Assembly: GCF_013112245.1 (NCBI RefSeq)
Contig: NZ_WVRN01000001.1
Coordinates: 2,236,501 to 2,300,500 of the forward strand
Length of the DNA: 64,000 nt
Direction: 5' to 3'
Origin: Ruegeria sp. HKCCD4315
GTDB taxonomy: Bacteria > Pseudomonadota > Alphaproteobacteria > Rhodobacterales > Rhodobacteraceae
In this document: piece by piece, positions 35,906 through 44,627 of the stretch
Position numbering within the stretch: the stretch's first letter is position 1
How the letters are laid out: each line of letters opens with the position of its first letter
Notes under the pieces: model-generated
Told to the model about the DNA's origin: nothing
Databases searched by the model: none
The model's input: only the letters and a program-made list of their open reading frames with translations
Made by a program: the position numbers and the translations under genes

Positions 35906-37528
35906 TCAGAAATTGACTGACAGGAAAATCGACGCTTCCGTTGCGTCCAGATCATCCTCGAACAAACTCAGATAACCCAGCGTTGCTTCGAAAAAGACGG
36001 CTTCACTTGCGCGTCCGCGAACCCCGACGCGTGTGGCCCAGGTCAAATCAGTCTGTGATCCCCCGCCAATGCCAATATTGTCACGGTCCAACCAGTACGT
36101 TGCGCTTAGCGTCGCGAATGGAGATACAATCGATCGTGACGTGACAAATGGCCTGCTAACTTCCAACTCAGGCGTCAAGGCGCTGTAAGTCGCAGAAGCA
36201 ACTTCACCAATGATGTTTACCGGAACCCCTGCCAAACTACCGCTCAGATCATAATCTTCCGCGCTGTAATTGTAGTAGTCAAAGGCAACCGACGGGCGGA
36301 GCAGGAATCGCCCGGCCTCATATTGGCCAACAGCTTCCAGATTGGCACGCCAACGCGTGCGATCAAAATCACCAGTCAATCCCAAGACGTTTGCATCCGT
36401 TGAAAACTCTCCAACAGTCGCCAACCCGTTCAGCACCCACCTCTCGGACATACGCCAGGCAAAATAAGGCCCGACGGCCAACCCTTTGGTGTCTTGTCTG
36501 AACTGTCCCTGGAACCCTTCGACATCAAGGTCTTCGTATTCAACCTGAAATCCAATGACCAAGTCCGGCGTGACAAGCCTGTCGAAACCTGCCGCAAAAT
36601 AATTGTCATTTACGTCGACTTCAGTGACCCCGCGCGTGTCTTCGATTTCGGTATAGGTGAAGTCTGTCCACACATTCCACGTGGATGGCGGTGCAAGATC
36701 ACGGCCCTCTGTCAAAGGGGGGCCTGCAATGGGCGCTGTTACAGTGGGATCACAAAGTGCCGCGTCAAGTTTACCTGTCGCTGCGTCAACGCACTCTACG
36801 CCGACAGCATATGCCCCTGCAGAAGCACCTTGGGGTTGCGTACGAGGCAAGGTAGCCGTTGTTCCACCTCCACCAAAACCACCACCGGTCCCGCCAGAAC
36901 CGCCGCCACCGCCAAAGCCGCCACCGGATCCACCAGAACCGCCGCCGCCGCCAAAGCCACCACCTGAGCCACCTGAACCGCCACCGCCGCCAAAGCCGCC
37001 GCCGGATCCACCAGAACCACCGCCGCCTCCAAAACCACCTCCGGAACCGCCAGAACCACCGCCTCCGCCAAAGCCGCCACCGGAGCCACCTGAACCGCCA
37101 CCAGAACCACCACCGCCACCGCCACCAGAGCCACCACCGCCACCGGGCAAGCTCCAGTTTCGCTGTTGATTTTGCGTATCAATCAAGCAATCCCGGCCAT
37201 TAGGTGCTCCGCCAACTGCAAACAACCGGTGCACTCCACCGTTTCCATTCGAAACAAAGGGCGAATAGCTTAGATGAACACCTCGACGGGACTTGGCCCA
37301 GGTGTCTACTGTTGTGTTCCGTTGCGCAGCTTCGAGGCGATAGTCACCTTGCTCTGTCGCTGACAACCACACCGAAGAGGATGAGTCGGGCGTGCGCCCG
37401 ATATAGAACAATTCTCCCAGAGAGCCACATTGCTGCGCGACCGCCTCAGCCGCGAAACCGGAAAACACTATCAATGTTCCCGCAAGCAGCCTTGTCCGGC
37501 CTCTTCGCCTTTGGGTTGACTCGCTCAT
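35906..37528 (-). CDS. Outer membrane beta-barrel protein with glycine-rich repeat linker
   Basis: A 540-residue protein in three parts. A signal peptide (residues 1-31, ending AEAVAQ) leads into a small domain (about 32-130, two cysteines). Next comes a glycine/serine-rich linker (about 130-225) of repeated 13-residue units with one phenylalanine each. The C-terminal 260 residues alternate aromatic and polar residues, with strands such as WVLNGLATVGEFSTDA and FFEATLGYLSLFEDD, and end in SVNF. The last residue being phenylalanine fits a BamA-inserted barrel; the part resembles autotransporter barrels. A flexible linker between an N-terminal domain and a barrel suggests surface display. The gene is alone on its strand, with a terminator shared with iorB. 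Function is unknown. Confidence 0.75.
   Translation of the reverse strand: MSESTQRRRGRTRLLAGTLIVFSGFAAEAVAQQCGSLGELFYIGRTPDSSSSVWLSATEQGDYRLEAAQRNTTVDTWAKSRRGVHLSYSPFVSNGNGGVHRLFAVGGAPNGRDCLIDTQNQQRNWSLPGGGGGSGGGGGGGSGGGSGGSGGGFGGGGGSGGSGGGFGGGGGSGGSGGGFGGGGGSGGSGGGFGGGGGSGGSGGGFGGGGGSGGTGGGFGGGGTTATLPRTQPQGASAGAYAVGVECVDAATGKLDAALCDPTVTAPIAGPPLTEGRDLAPPSTWNVWTDFTYTEIEDTRGVTEVDVNDNYFAAGFDRLVTPDLVIGFQVEYEDLDVEGFQGQFRQDTKGLAVGPYFAWRMSERWVLNGLATVGEFSTDANVLGLTGDFDRTRWRANLEAVGQYEAGRFLLRPSVAFDYYNYSAEDYDLSGSLAGVPVNIIGEVASATYSALTPELEVSRPFVTSRSIVSPFATLSATYWLDRDNIGIGGGSQTDLTWATRVGVRGRASEAVFFEATLGYLSLFEDDLDATEASIFLSVNF
36866..37110 (-). repeat. 39-nt tandem repeat in the barrel gene
   Basis: Six phenylalanine codons stand exactly 39 bases apart (36875, 36914, 36953, 36992, 37031, 37070), each within GGGFGGGGGSGGS. 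The unit is 13 codons, so gain or loss of units keeps the frame. Third-position differences between units show the array is not brand new. Confidence 0.9.
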
Positions 37529-37675
37529 CGCTCGATCCTGCCCTGTTTCATGTCAACAGCGACAGGCTCTCAGACCCTCTGGTTAGCTCAAAAGGTTATT
37601 CGACGGACCTCAGAAATAAATATTTGAATGTTGCGATGCAGTGACGTGACTCAAGAGACCAGCGGGCAAGTACAG

Positions 37676-38452
37676 TTAAGCAGACTGCTTGATCGCGGTG
37701 CAGCCGCCACGATTCCAAACCCGGACAGCGTTTCCAAAAGCCTCGAACAGAGGGCGCGACACCGGGTCGTTGATGGCATCCCATTCCGGGTGCCACTGAA
37801 CAGACAGCGTAAAGCCAGGCGCGTCTTTGATAAAGATCGCCTCGGGCGTGCCGTCGGGCGCGTGACCTTCGATGACGACACGTTCGCCAATCGTCTTGAT
37901 GCCCTGCCCATGTAGGGTGTTGGTCATGACCTCGGTCGCGCCAAACACATTGTGGAACACTCCGCCCTCATCCAGTGTCACCACATGCCGCAGCGCAAAC
38001 TTCTCTTCCAGCGTACCGTCGGGCGGCATCCGATGATTCATCCGGCCCGGTAGATCGCGAATTTCGGGATACAGTGTTCCACCCATCGCCACGTTGACCT
38101 CCTGAAACCCGCGGCAAATGCCCATAAAGGGTTGCCCACGTTCCACACAGGCCCGAACCAGTGGCAGGGTGATGGCGTCGCGTGCCCGGTCGAACTCTCC
38201 ATGCGCTTCGGTTTCGGGTTCGCCGTATTCTTCTGGATGAACATTAGGGCGTCCGCCGGTCAGCAGAAAGCCGTCGCATACCGACAGCAACTCATCAACC
38301 GTCACATAGCGCGGGTCCGCAGGGATCAGCAGCGGCAGACATCCCGACACATTGGCAACCGCGTCCGAGTTCATCGTCCCACCCGCATGTGTCGGGTATT
38401 GGTCATTCATGAGATACGAGTTGCCGATGATACCGACGACAGGACGAGACAT
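37676..38452 (-). CDS. Class I glutamine amidotransferase-like hydrolase (peptidase C26)
   Basis: A 258-residue protein with the gamma-glutamyl-gamma-aminobutyrate hydrolase layout. Nucleophile: the cysteine in FMGICRGFQEVNVA (about residue 114). The histidine and glutamate of the triad are in SVQWHPEWD (about 219-227). Early block DGFLLTGGRPNVHPEEYG is typical of PuuD-like C26 members. Such enzymes cut gamma-glutamyl amides, for instance in putrescine degradation; there are no other puu genes beside it, so the substrate is open. Start ATG at 38450-38452 has AAGGAAAG. It is monocistronic, followed by the gap before the barrel gene at 37529-37675, in which I see no clear feature. Confidence 0.85.
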   Translation of the reverse strand: MSRPVVGIIGNSYLMNDQYPTHAGGTMNSDAVANVSGCLPLLIPADPRYVTVDELLSVCDGFLLTGGRPNVHPEEYGEPETEAHGEFDRARDAITLPLVRACVERGQPFMGICRGFQEVNVAMGGTLYPEIRDLPGRMNHRMPPDGTLEEKFALRHVVTLDEGGVFHNVFGATEVMTNTLHGQGIKTIGERVVIEGHAPDGTPEAIFIKDAPGFTLSVQWHPEWDAINDPVSRPLFEAFGNAVRVWNRGGCTAIKQSA

Positions 38453-38590
38453 TCCGCTTTCCTTGTTGTTCCATTGCTTAACATGGAAGCTAGCGGCAGC
38501 CTCTCAGACGTGCAAGAATACACGCCCTGCATGACAGCGCAGGGACGTGTTCAGGGGTGCACAATACAATCCCTCAAAAGACATTTTGTA

Positions 38591-38635
38591 TGGAATTATT
38601 TCCCGAGAAGATCTATCAACCGGGAAATAATTCCA
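38591..38635. repeat. Perfect 15-bp inverted repeat in an intergenic region
   Basis: TGGAATTATTTCCCG and CGGGAAATAATTCCA are exact reverse complements separated by 15 bases (38606-38620). It lies in the 219-base gap between the glcG-like and PuuD-like genes, 36 bases beyond the glcG stop. There is no U tract after the stem in either direction. I see no coding potential in the gap. Confidence 0.85.
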
Positions 38636-38671
38636 AAGTTTTGGCATTGGCAGGACAAACCAAGCGGAGAC

Positions 38672-39097
38672 TTAAATCTCACCAATCAAACCGGCTGCCT
38701 CAATTCCAGCCATTGCGGCAATCGCATCATTGTCCGAAGTGTCACCTGTTACTCCGACAGCCCCGATGACAGCGCCTTTTCGGTCGCGTAACAGAACACC
38801 ACCTGGAACCGGCACAACCTGCCCGCCATAGACGCCATTCACTGCGGCCATGAAATAGGCCTGCGCCTCGGCGCGTTGCATCTGTGCGGTCCCGGCCATG
38901 CCCAACATGACCGAGCCGTAGGCCTTGCCATGCGCAATCGCGAAACGACCCGGGGCGGCACCGTCTTCACGTTCGAAGGCGATAACATGACCGCCCGCGT
39001 CCAGAACCACAGCGGACAGAGGCTTCAACTCCATCTCGCGCCCCTTCTCGAGAGCCTTACGAATGATGGTGCGCGCCTTGCGCAAAGAAATAGCCAT
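38672..39097 (-). CDS. glcG: GlcG/HbpS family protein (DUF336)
   Basis: A 141-residue protein of the GlcG/HbpS family. Marks are AVVLDAGGHVIAFEREDGA (about residues 29-47), AHGKAYGSVML and GVTGDTSDNDAIAAMAGI at the end. Family members bind heme or corrinoids; GlcG is encoded in glycolate operons with no proven enzyme activity. Here it lies 78 bases downstream of malate synthase G, as in glc loci, but the glycolate oxidase genes glcDEF are absent from the window. Start ATG at 39095-39097 has AAAGGGA. A terminator-like hairpin separates it from glcB, so it may be only partly cotranscribed. Confidence 0.85.
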   Translation of the reverse strand: MAISLRKARTIIRKALEKGREMELKPLSAVVLDAGGHVIAFEREDGAAPGRFAIAHGKAYGSVMLGMAGTAQMQRAEAQAYFMAAVNGVYGGQVVPVPGGVLLRDRKGAVIGAVGVTGDTSDNDAIAAMAGIEAAGLIGEI

Positions 39098-39132
39098 CCC
39101 TGATCCCTTTCATTTGGATAAAATCTTCTTTG

Positions 39133-39159
39133 GAAAACAAGGGGTAGACATACCCCTTG
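39133..39159 (-). terminator. Hairpin after glcB
   Basis: CAAGGGGTA and TACCCCTTG pair over nine bases with loop GACA. On the minus strand it is followed by TTTTCC. It lies 17 bases past the glcB stop, ahead of the glcG-like gene, and could attenuate read-through. Confidence 0.7.
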
Positions 39160-39175
39160 CCCCGACCCGAACCGC

Positions 39176-41311
39176 TTACACCTGGCTTGCCTTCAACTCC
39201 AGACGACGGGCGTGCAGAACCGGCTCGGTATAGCCCGAAGGCTGCACCCGCCCCTTGAACACCAGATCGCAGGCTGCCTGAAAGGCGATGCCGTCAAAGC
39301 TTGGCGCCATAGGCGTATAGCTGGGGTCGCTATCGTTCTGACGATCCACAACAGCCGCCATTTTCTGCATCGCGGCCATTACCTGCGCTTCGCCTACGAC
39401 GCCATGGTGCAGCCAATTGGCCAGCGCCTGAGACGAAATCCGGCAGGTTGCGCGGTCTTCCATGAGGCCGATGTCGTTGATGTCCGGCACCTTGGAGCAA
39501 CCCACGCCCTGATCGACCCAGCGCACCACATAGCCCAGAATGCCCTGAGCGTTGTTTTCGATCTCACGAGTGATTTCATCGTCGCTTAAATTCCGACCAT
39601 CCAGCAGTGGAATGGTCAGCAGGTCATCCAGCGTACCGCGCGCACCTCCGGCAGCCAGTTCATCCTGGCGCGCAAGCACATCAACCTTGTGATAATGCGT
39701 CGCGTGCAATGTCGCGGCGGTCGGCGACGGCACCCAGGCGCAAGTTGCGCCAGACATCGGGTGGCCGATCTTGGCGTCCAGCATGTCGCCCATGCGATCC
39801 GGCATCGCCCACATGCCCTTGCCAATCTGTGCTTTGCCTTTCAGGCCGCAGGCCAGACCGATGTCGACATTGCGGTCCTCGTAGGACGCGATCCAAGGCG
39901 TATTTTTGATATCGCCCTTGGGCAGCATTGGGCCAGCTTCCATTGACGTGTGGATTTCATCCCCGGTCCGGTCCAAAAACCCGGTGTTGATGAACGCCAC
40001 GCGCGACTTCGCCGCCCGAATACATTCTTTGAGGTTGGCCGAAGTGCGCCGTTCCTCATCCATGATGCCCAGCTTCACGGTGTTGCGGGGCAAGCCAAGA
40101 ATGTCTTCGACCATGTCGAAAATCTCGACCGAGAACGCAACTTCCTTGGGCCCGTGCATCTTGGGCTTTACGACGTAGACCGAACCTTCGACCGAGTTAC
40201 CGCCTTCGCGCTTCATATCGTGCATGGCGATCAACGTAGTGCAGAGGGCATCCATCAGCCCTTCACCAATCTCGCGCCCTTCAGCGTCCAGCACAGCCGG
40301 GTTGGTCATCAGGTGACCTACGTTACGTACCAACATCAGCGACCGGCCTTTCAGCGTGGCCTGATCGCCCGACGGCGTGGTGAAACTCAGGTCGTCCGCA
40401 AGCTTACGGGTAAAGGTTGTGCCGCCCTTCGTGACTTCTTCGGTCAGGTCGCCCTTCATCAGACCCAGCCAGTTGCCGTATGCGACAACTTTGTCGGCGG
40501 CATCAACACAAGCCACCGAGTCCTCGCAATCCATAATCGTCGACAGCGCTGACTCGAGCCGGACGTCCGCGATGCCAGCAGGATCGGTTGCGCCAATGGT
40601 ACTGGAAGGATCGATCATGATCTGGATGTGCAGGCCATTGTTCTTAAGCAGCACGAATTCCGGTTTGTCCGCCGCACCACCAAACCCAGCAAATTGCGCG
40701 GGGTCGCCCAGCGCAGGAACCAATCCTCCGTCCTTCACTGTAAGGCTGGACACGTCCGCCCAAGACCCGGACGCCAGTGGTACGACGTCGTCCAGAAAGG
40801 CTTTGGCCCATGCGATCACACGCGCCCCGCGCGCGGCATCATAGCCACCGCCCGCTGGCAAATCACCCATAGCGTCAGTTCCATAAAGCGCGTCGTAAAG
40901 ACTGCCCCAACGGGCATTGGCAGCATTCAAGGCAAAACGGGCATTGGTGATCGGCACAACAAGTTGGGGACCGGGGGTAAGGGCAATCTCGGGATCCACG
41001 TTTGCTGTCTCGATCTGAAACCCATCCCCTTCTGGGACCAGATAACCGATCTCTTTCAGGAAAGTATGGTATTCGGCAGGATCAATCTCCTGCCCCTTGC
41101 GGGCCATATGCCAGCCGTCGATACGGCTTTGAATTTCAGACCGTTTCGCAAGAAGGTCGCGATTCTTCGGCCCCAAATCGTTCACCAATCGCGCCAGGCC
41201 CGCCCAAAACTGCTGCGCGGACACTCCGGTTCCTGGCAGTGCTTGCGTCTCGATAAATTCTGCCAAAATCGGATCGATCTGCAGCCCGTTCAGGGTGTGT
41301 CTGCCAGTCAT
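39176..41311 (-). CDS. glcB: Malate synthase G
   Basis: A 711-residue enzyme condensing glyoxylate with acetyl-CoA to malate, for growth on glycolate or C2 compounds. The metal-binding segment [19 protein letters not shown] is near residue 263, with [10 protein letters not shown] and [16 protein letters not shown] further on, and the C-terminal catalytic-aspartate region follows [18 protein letters not shown]. Length fits the G form (about 720) rather than the shorter A form. Start ATG at 41309-41311 has GGGAGAG. The gap to the divergent pepN (209 bases) holds the promoters of both, and I see AAAGTT/AACTTT arms at about 41366-41388 but no confident promoter. Confidence 0.95.
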   Translation of the reverse strand: MTGRHTLNGLQIDPILAEFIETQALPGTGVSAQQFWAGLARLVNDLGPKNRDLLAKRSEIQSRIDGWHMARKGQEIDPAEYHTFLKEIGYLVPEGDGFQIETANVDPEIALTPGPQLVVPITNARFALNAANARWGSLYDALYGTDAMGDLPAGGGYDAARGARVIAWAKAFLDDVVPLASGSWADVSSLTVKDGGLVPALGDPAQFAGFGGAADKPEFVLLKNNGLHIQIMIDPSSTIGATDPAGIADVRLESALSTIMDCEDSVACVDAADKVVAYGNWLGLMKGDLTEEVTKGGTTFTRKLADDLSFTTPSGDQATLKGRSLMLVRNVGHLMTNPAVLDAEGREIGEGLMDALCTTLIAMHDMKREGGNSVEGSVYVVKPKMHGPKEVAFSVEIFDMVEDILGLPRNTVKLGIMDEERRTSANLKECIRAAKSRVAFINTGFLDRTGDEIHTSMEAGPMLPKGDIKNTPWIASYEDRNVDIGLACGLKGKAQIGKGMWAMPDRMGDMLDAKIGHPMSGATCAWVPSPTAATLHATHYHKVDVLARQDELAAGGARGTLDDLLTIPLLDGRNLSDDEITREIENNAQGILGYVVRWVDQGVGCSKVPDINDIGLMEDRATCRISSQALANWLHHGVVGEAQVMAAMQKMAAVVDRQNDSDPSYTPMAPSFDGIAFQAACDLVFKGRVQPSGYTEPVLHARRLELKASQV

Positions 41312-41520
41312 GTTCCCGCTCTCCCGCGATTGTGTGCCACTGTATGCTCAGGTGCATTTAGGGGGAAAGTTTCCGATAGGCAACTTTTGTCGAGTGATTA
41401 GCAGTATTCGGTCCTTCAAAAAGCTGCCTTAAAATCAGCAAGCGAATGACGCAGGCCAGTTGCAGCCCCTGTACGAAGCCCCTAACGTCGCGCCAAACCA
41501 GTACGGATACGAGGCCCAAG

Positions 41521-44073
41521 ATGCGCGACGCTGCCCCCACAACAATTTACCTGAAGGACTACACGCCGTTCGGTTATTTGGTGGATAGCGTGCACCTGAC
41601 CTTCGACCTTGCCGACCATGCCACCCGGGTCAAATCGCGCGTCGCCTTTCGCCCGAATCCTGATGCCAAGGACCGAACATTCTTTCTGCATGGGGAAGAC
41701 CTGACGCTAATCCGCGCTGCAATTGACGGTGCAAAGATCACGCCGGATGTAACTGAAAAGGGCCTGACCGCTGCCGTACCGGATGCGCCCTTCATCTGGG
41801 AGGCCGAGGTCGAGATCGATCCCGGCAATAACACCGCGCTGGAAGGGCTTTACATGTCAAACGGTATGTACTGCACGCAATGCGAGGCAGAGGGGTTTCG
41901 CAAGATCACCTACTACCCCGACCGCCCGGACGTGATGTCCACCTTTACCGTACGCATCAACGGAGACCTTCCGGTGCTGCTGTCCAACGGCAACCCGTCG
42001 GGCAAGGGCGACGGCTGGGCCGAATGGACCGACCCATGGCCAAAACCGGCCTATCTGTTTGCTCTGGTTGCAGGCGACCTAATCTCCCACGCCAGCCAGT
42101 TTACCACCAAGTCGGGCCGTGACGTCGCGCTGAACCTTTGGGTTCGTCCCGGCGATGAAGGCAAATGCGCCTTTGGCATGGAAGCCTTGAAAAAGTCGAT
42201 GAAATGGGACGAAGACGTCTATGGCCGCGAATACGATCTCGATGTGTTCAACATCGTCGCCGTGGACGATTTCAACATGGGAGCGATGGAAAACAAGGGT
42301 CTGAACATCTTCAACTCCTCGGCTGTTCTGGCAAGCCCCGAAACGTCGACCGATGCGAATTTCGAACGCATCGAAGCGATCATCGCACATGAGTATTTCC
42401 ACAATTGGACCGGCAACCGCATCACCTGCCGCGACTGGTTTCAGCTGTGTCTGAAAGAAGGACTGACGGTATTCCGCGATGCGCAGTTCACGTCCGACAT
42501 GCGCTCGGCCCCTGTGAAACGCATTCACGACGCCATAGACCTGCGCGCGCGCCAGTTCCCCGAAGACAACGGCCCCCTGTCACACCCGGTACGGCCCGAG
42601 AGCTTTCAGGAGATCAACAACTTCTACACCGCGACCGTCTATGAGAAAGGTGCTGAAGTAATCGGAATGTTGAAACGTTTGGTCGGGGATGACGCCTATG
42701 CCAAAGCGCTGGACCTGTATTTTGATCGCCATGACGGCCAGGCCTGTACCATCGAGGATTGGATCAAGGTTTTTGAAGACACCACAGGCCGCGACCTGAC
42801 CCAATTCAAACGCTGGTACAGCCAATCGGGCACGCCACGCGTCACCGTTTCGGAAGACTGGGCGGACGGCATTTATACCCTGACGTTGAAACAGCGCACC
42901 GAGCCGACGCCAGGGCAAAATGAAAAGCAAACTCAAGTGATCCCGGTTGCTGTGGGCCTGTTAGGTGCAAATGGGGATGAGGTCCGCCCGACCGAAGTGT
43001 TGGAACTGACGGAAGCTGAGCAAAGCTTTCAATTCACCGGGCTGGCCGCAAAACCCACACCGTCGATCCTGCGTGATTTCTCAGCGCCGGTTATTCTTGA
43101 GCATGACGTCAGCAACGCCGAGCGGGCGTTTCTGCTGGCAAATGACACCGACCCCTTCAACCGTTGGCAGGCTGGGCGGTCTCTGGCGCAGGATACTTTG
43201 CTGCGAATGATCCAGGATGATGCCGCGCCGGATGCCGATTACCTCGATGGTCTGCTGGCCGTGCTGCGTGACGGAGAATTGGACCCAGCCTACCGGGCCC
43301 TAATGCTTGGGCTGCCAACGCAATCCGAGCTGGCGGCAACCTTGTACGAGCGCGGCCAGACCCCTGATCCGATGGAGATTTGGTCTGCGGTAGAGACACT
43401 GCGGCAGGCCACGGCCCAGCACGTACAGGATCTGTTGCCCCGGCTACACAGCGAAGCCTTGGTGGATGGCCCCTATGCGCCGGACGCTGCGCAATCCGGC
43501 AAACGCGCCCTTGGCAGCGCCGCGCTGGCGCTGACCACCCGACTGGATGGCGGGGCAATGGCGGCTGAGGCGTATGGCAACGCAGATAACATGACCCTGC
43601 AATTGACTGCCCTGTCTTGTCTGTTGCGCGCGCGCAAAGGAGAAACAGAACTCGCTGCGTTCTACAACCAGTGGCAGCATGACCGACTGGTTATGGACAA
43701 ATGGTTTGGCCTGCAGGTGACAATGGCCGCACCCGAGGCGACACCCGGCGTGGCACAATCTCTGACACAACATGCCGACTTCAACTGGAAGAACCCCAAC
43801 CGGTTCCGCGCCGTTATGGGCGCGCTAGCGATGAATCATGCCGGGTTCCATCAGCCTGACGGGGCTGGCTATGCCCTGCTGGCTGATTGGCTGATCCGAC
43901 TGGATCCGGTGAATCCGCAAACCACTGCACGCATGTGTTCGACATTTCAAACGTGGAAACGGTATGATGCCGACCGTCAGGACCTGATGCGTGCGCAGCT
44001 TTCTCGCATTGCTGGAACCCCGAACTTGTCGCGTGACACCAGTGAAATGGTATCGCGTATCCTTGGCGCATGA
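41521..44073 (+). CDS. pepN: Aminopeptidase N
   Basis: An 850-residue M1 zinc aminopeptidase that removes N-terminal residues from peptides in the cytoplasm. The exopeptidase motif GAMEN is in FNMGAMENKGLNIFN near residue 258. The zinc site is HEYFHNWTGNR (HExxH, about 294) with the third ligand glutamate in LKEGLTVFRD, about 20 residues on. Length and the C-terminal alpha-helical domain (DUF3458-type) match the E. coli PepN group. The ATG at 41521 has GAGG eight bases upstream; the frame upstream to 41446 is less plausible. It overlaps the next gene by four bases (ATGA), so the two are coupled. Confidence 0.95.
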   Translation: MRDAAPTTIYLKDYTPFGYLVDSVHLTFDLADHATRVKSRVAFRPNPDAKDRTFFLHGEDLTLIRAAIDGAKITPDVTEKGLTAAVPDAPFIWEAEVEIDPGNNTALEGLYMSNGMYCTQCEAEGFRKITYYPDRPDVMSTFTVRINGDLPVLLSNGNPSGKGDGWAEWTDPWPKPAYLFALVAGDLISHASQFTTKSGRDVALNLWVRPGDEGKCAFGMEALKKSMKWDEDVYGREYDLDVFNIVAVDDFNMGAMENKGLNIFNSSAVLASPETSTDANFERIEAIIAHEYFHNWTGNRITCRDWFQLCLKEGLTVFRDAQFTSDMRSAPVKRIHDAIDLRARQFPEDNGPLSHPVRPESFQEINNFYTATVYEKGAEVIGMLKRLVGDDAYAKALDLYFDRHDGQACTIEDWIKVFEDTTGRDLTQFKRWYSQSGTPRVTVSEDWADGIYTLTLKQRTEPTPGQNEKQTQVIPVAVGLLGANGDEVRPTEVLELTEAEQSFQFTGLAAKPTPSILRDFSAPVILEHDVSNAERAFLLANDTDPFNRWQAGRSLAQDTLLRMIQDDAAPDADYLDGLLAVLRDGELDPAYRALMLGLPTQSELAATLYERGQTPDPMEIWSAVETLRQATAQHVQDLLPRLHSEALVDGPYAPDAAQSGKRALGSAALALTTRLDGGAMAAEAYGNADNMTLQLTALSCLLRARKGETELAAFYNQWQHDRLVMDKWFGLQVTMAAPEATPGVAQSLTQHADFNWKNPNRFRAVMGALAMNHAGFHQPDGAGYALLADWLIRLDPVNPQTTARMCSTFQTWKRYDADRQDLMRAQLSRIAGTPNLSRDTSEMVSRILGA

Positions 44074-44498
44074 CTGAATTCACATTCGCCCGCCAGAACC
44101 GAAACACGCGAACATTGGTCATTCTGGCTGCGGTCTATTCCGGCTTGATGGCTCTGGTCGTCCTGTTCGATGCCGCCTGGTGGATCGTATGGCTGCTGGC
44201 ATTGGGCACCCTACCAGCTGTGTGGGACGTGATCCAGAATACGCGCGCCGGCGTGCAGATCGATGCGACCGCCATACGCTGGTTTACCGGCAAGCGCCAG
44301 GCAGAGGTCCTGCTGCAGGACATTGATTTTTTCCGGTTTGACACGCGGTGGGACTTGTCGGTACGCGTTTCCATCGTTCTGCATTCGGGCAAACGAATCC
44401 GTTTACCCGATGAGTCGCTTCCGCAGCATCGAGACCTTGAACCGGTCCTGACACAGGCCGGATTCCGTGTTGAGCGCCATCATTTTACTGTTTTCTGA
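44070..44498 (+). CDS. Small inner membrane protein of unknown function
   Basis: A 142-residue protein. After a polar start come two membrane helices close together (LVILAAVYSGLMALVVLFDA and WWIVWLLALGTLPAVWDVI, about residues 16-56). A soluble C-terminal domain (about 57-142) is made of alternating beta strands, with IDATAIRWFTGKRQAEVLL and RVSIVLHSGKRIRLP. The overall plan resembles PH-domain-like membrane proteins of bacteria, which have a short helical hairpin and a beta domain, but I cannot assign a family with certainty. It overlaps the pepN stop by four bases, so it is translated together with PepN. No T-rich terminator follows. Confidence 0.65.
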   Translation: MTEFTFARQNRNTRTLVILAAVYSGLMALVVLFDAAWWIVWLLALGTLPAVWDVIQNTRAGVQIDATAIRWFTGKRQAEVLLQDIDFFRFDTRWDLSVRVSIVLHSGKRIRLPDESLPQHRDLEPVLTQAGFRVERHHFTVF

Positions 44499-44627
44499 AA
44501 CACTGAGCCTCTAGCCGGTAAATTGGACACAAAAACCGAAAACTGCTAAGCATTTAACTTGATCTGAGCCCAATATCTCGCCAGATTTGAAAGACGTTAA
44601 GTGTTTTTACAGTTTTTGAGTTTCGCC

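Noticed and set aside
36866..37110. Evenly spaced repeats that could be mistaken for a CRISPR array
   Set aside because: The 39-nt units are directly joined, with no unique spacers, and code for a regular peptide. No cas genes are near.
36657..37169. Long proline-rich open frame (PPPPKPPPEPP repeats) on the plus strand
   Set aside because: It is the exact antisense of the glycine-rich linker of the barrel protein. The opposite strand has a signal peptide and a complete barrel, so this frame is a shadow.
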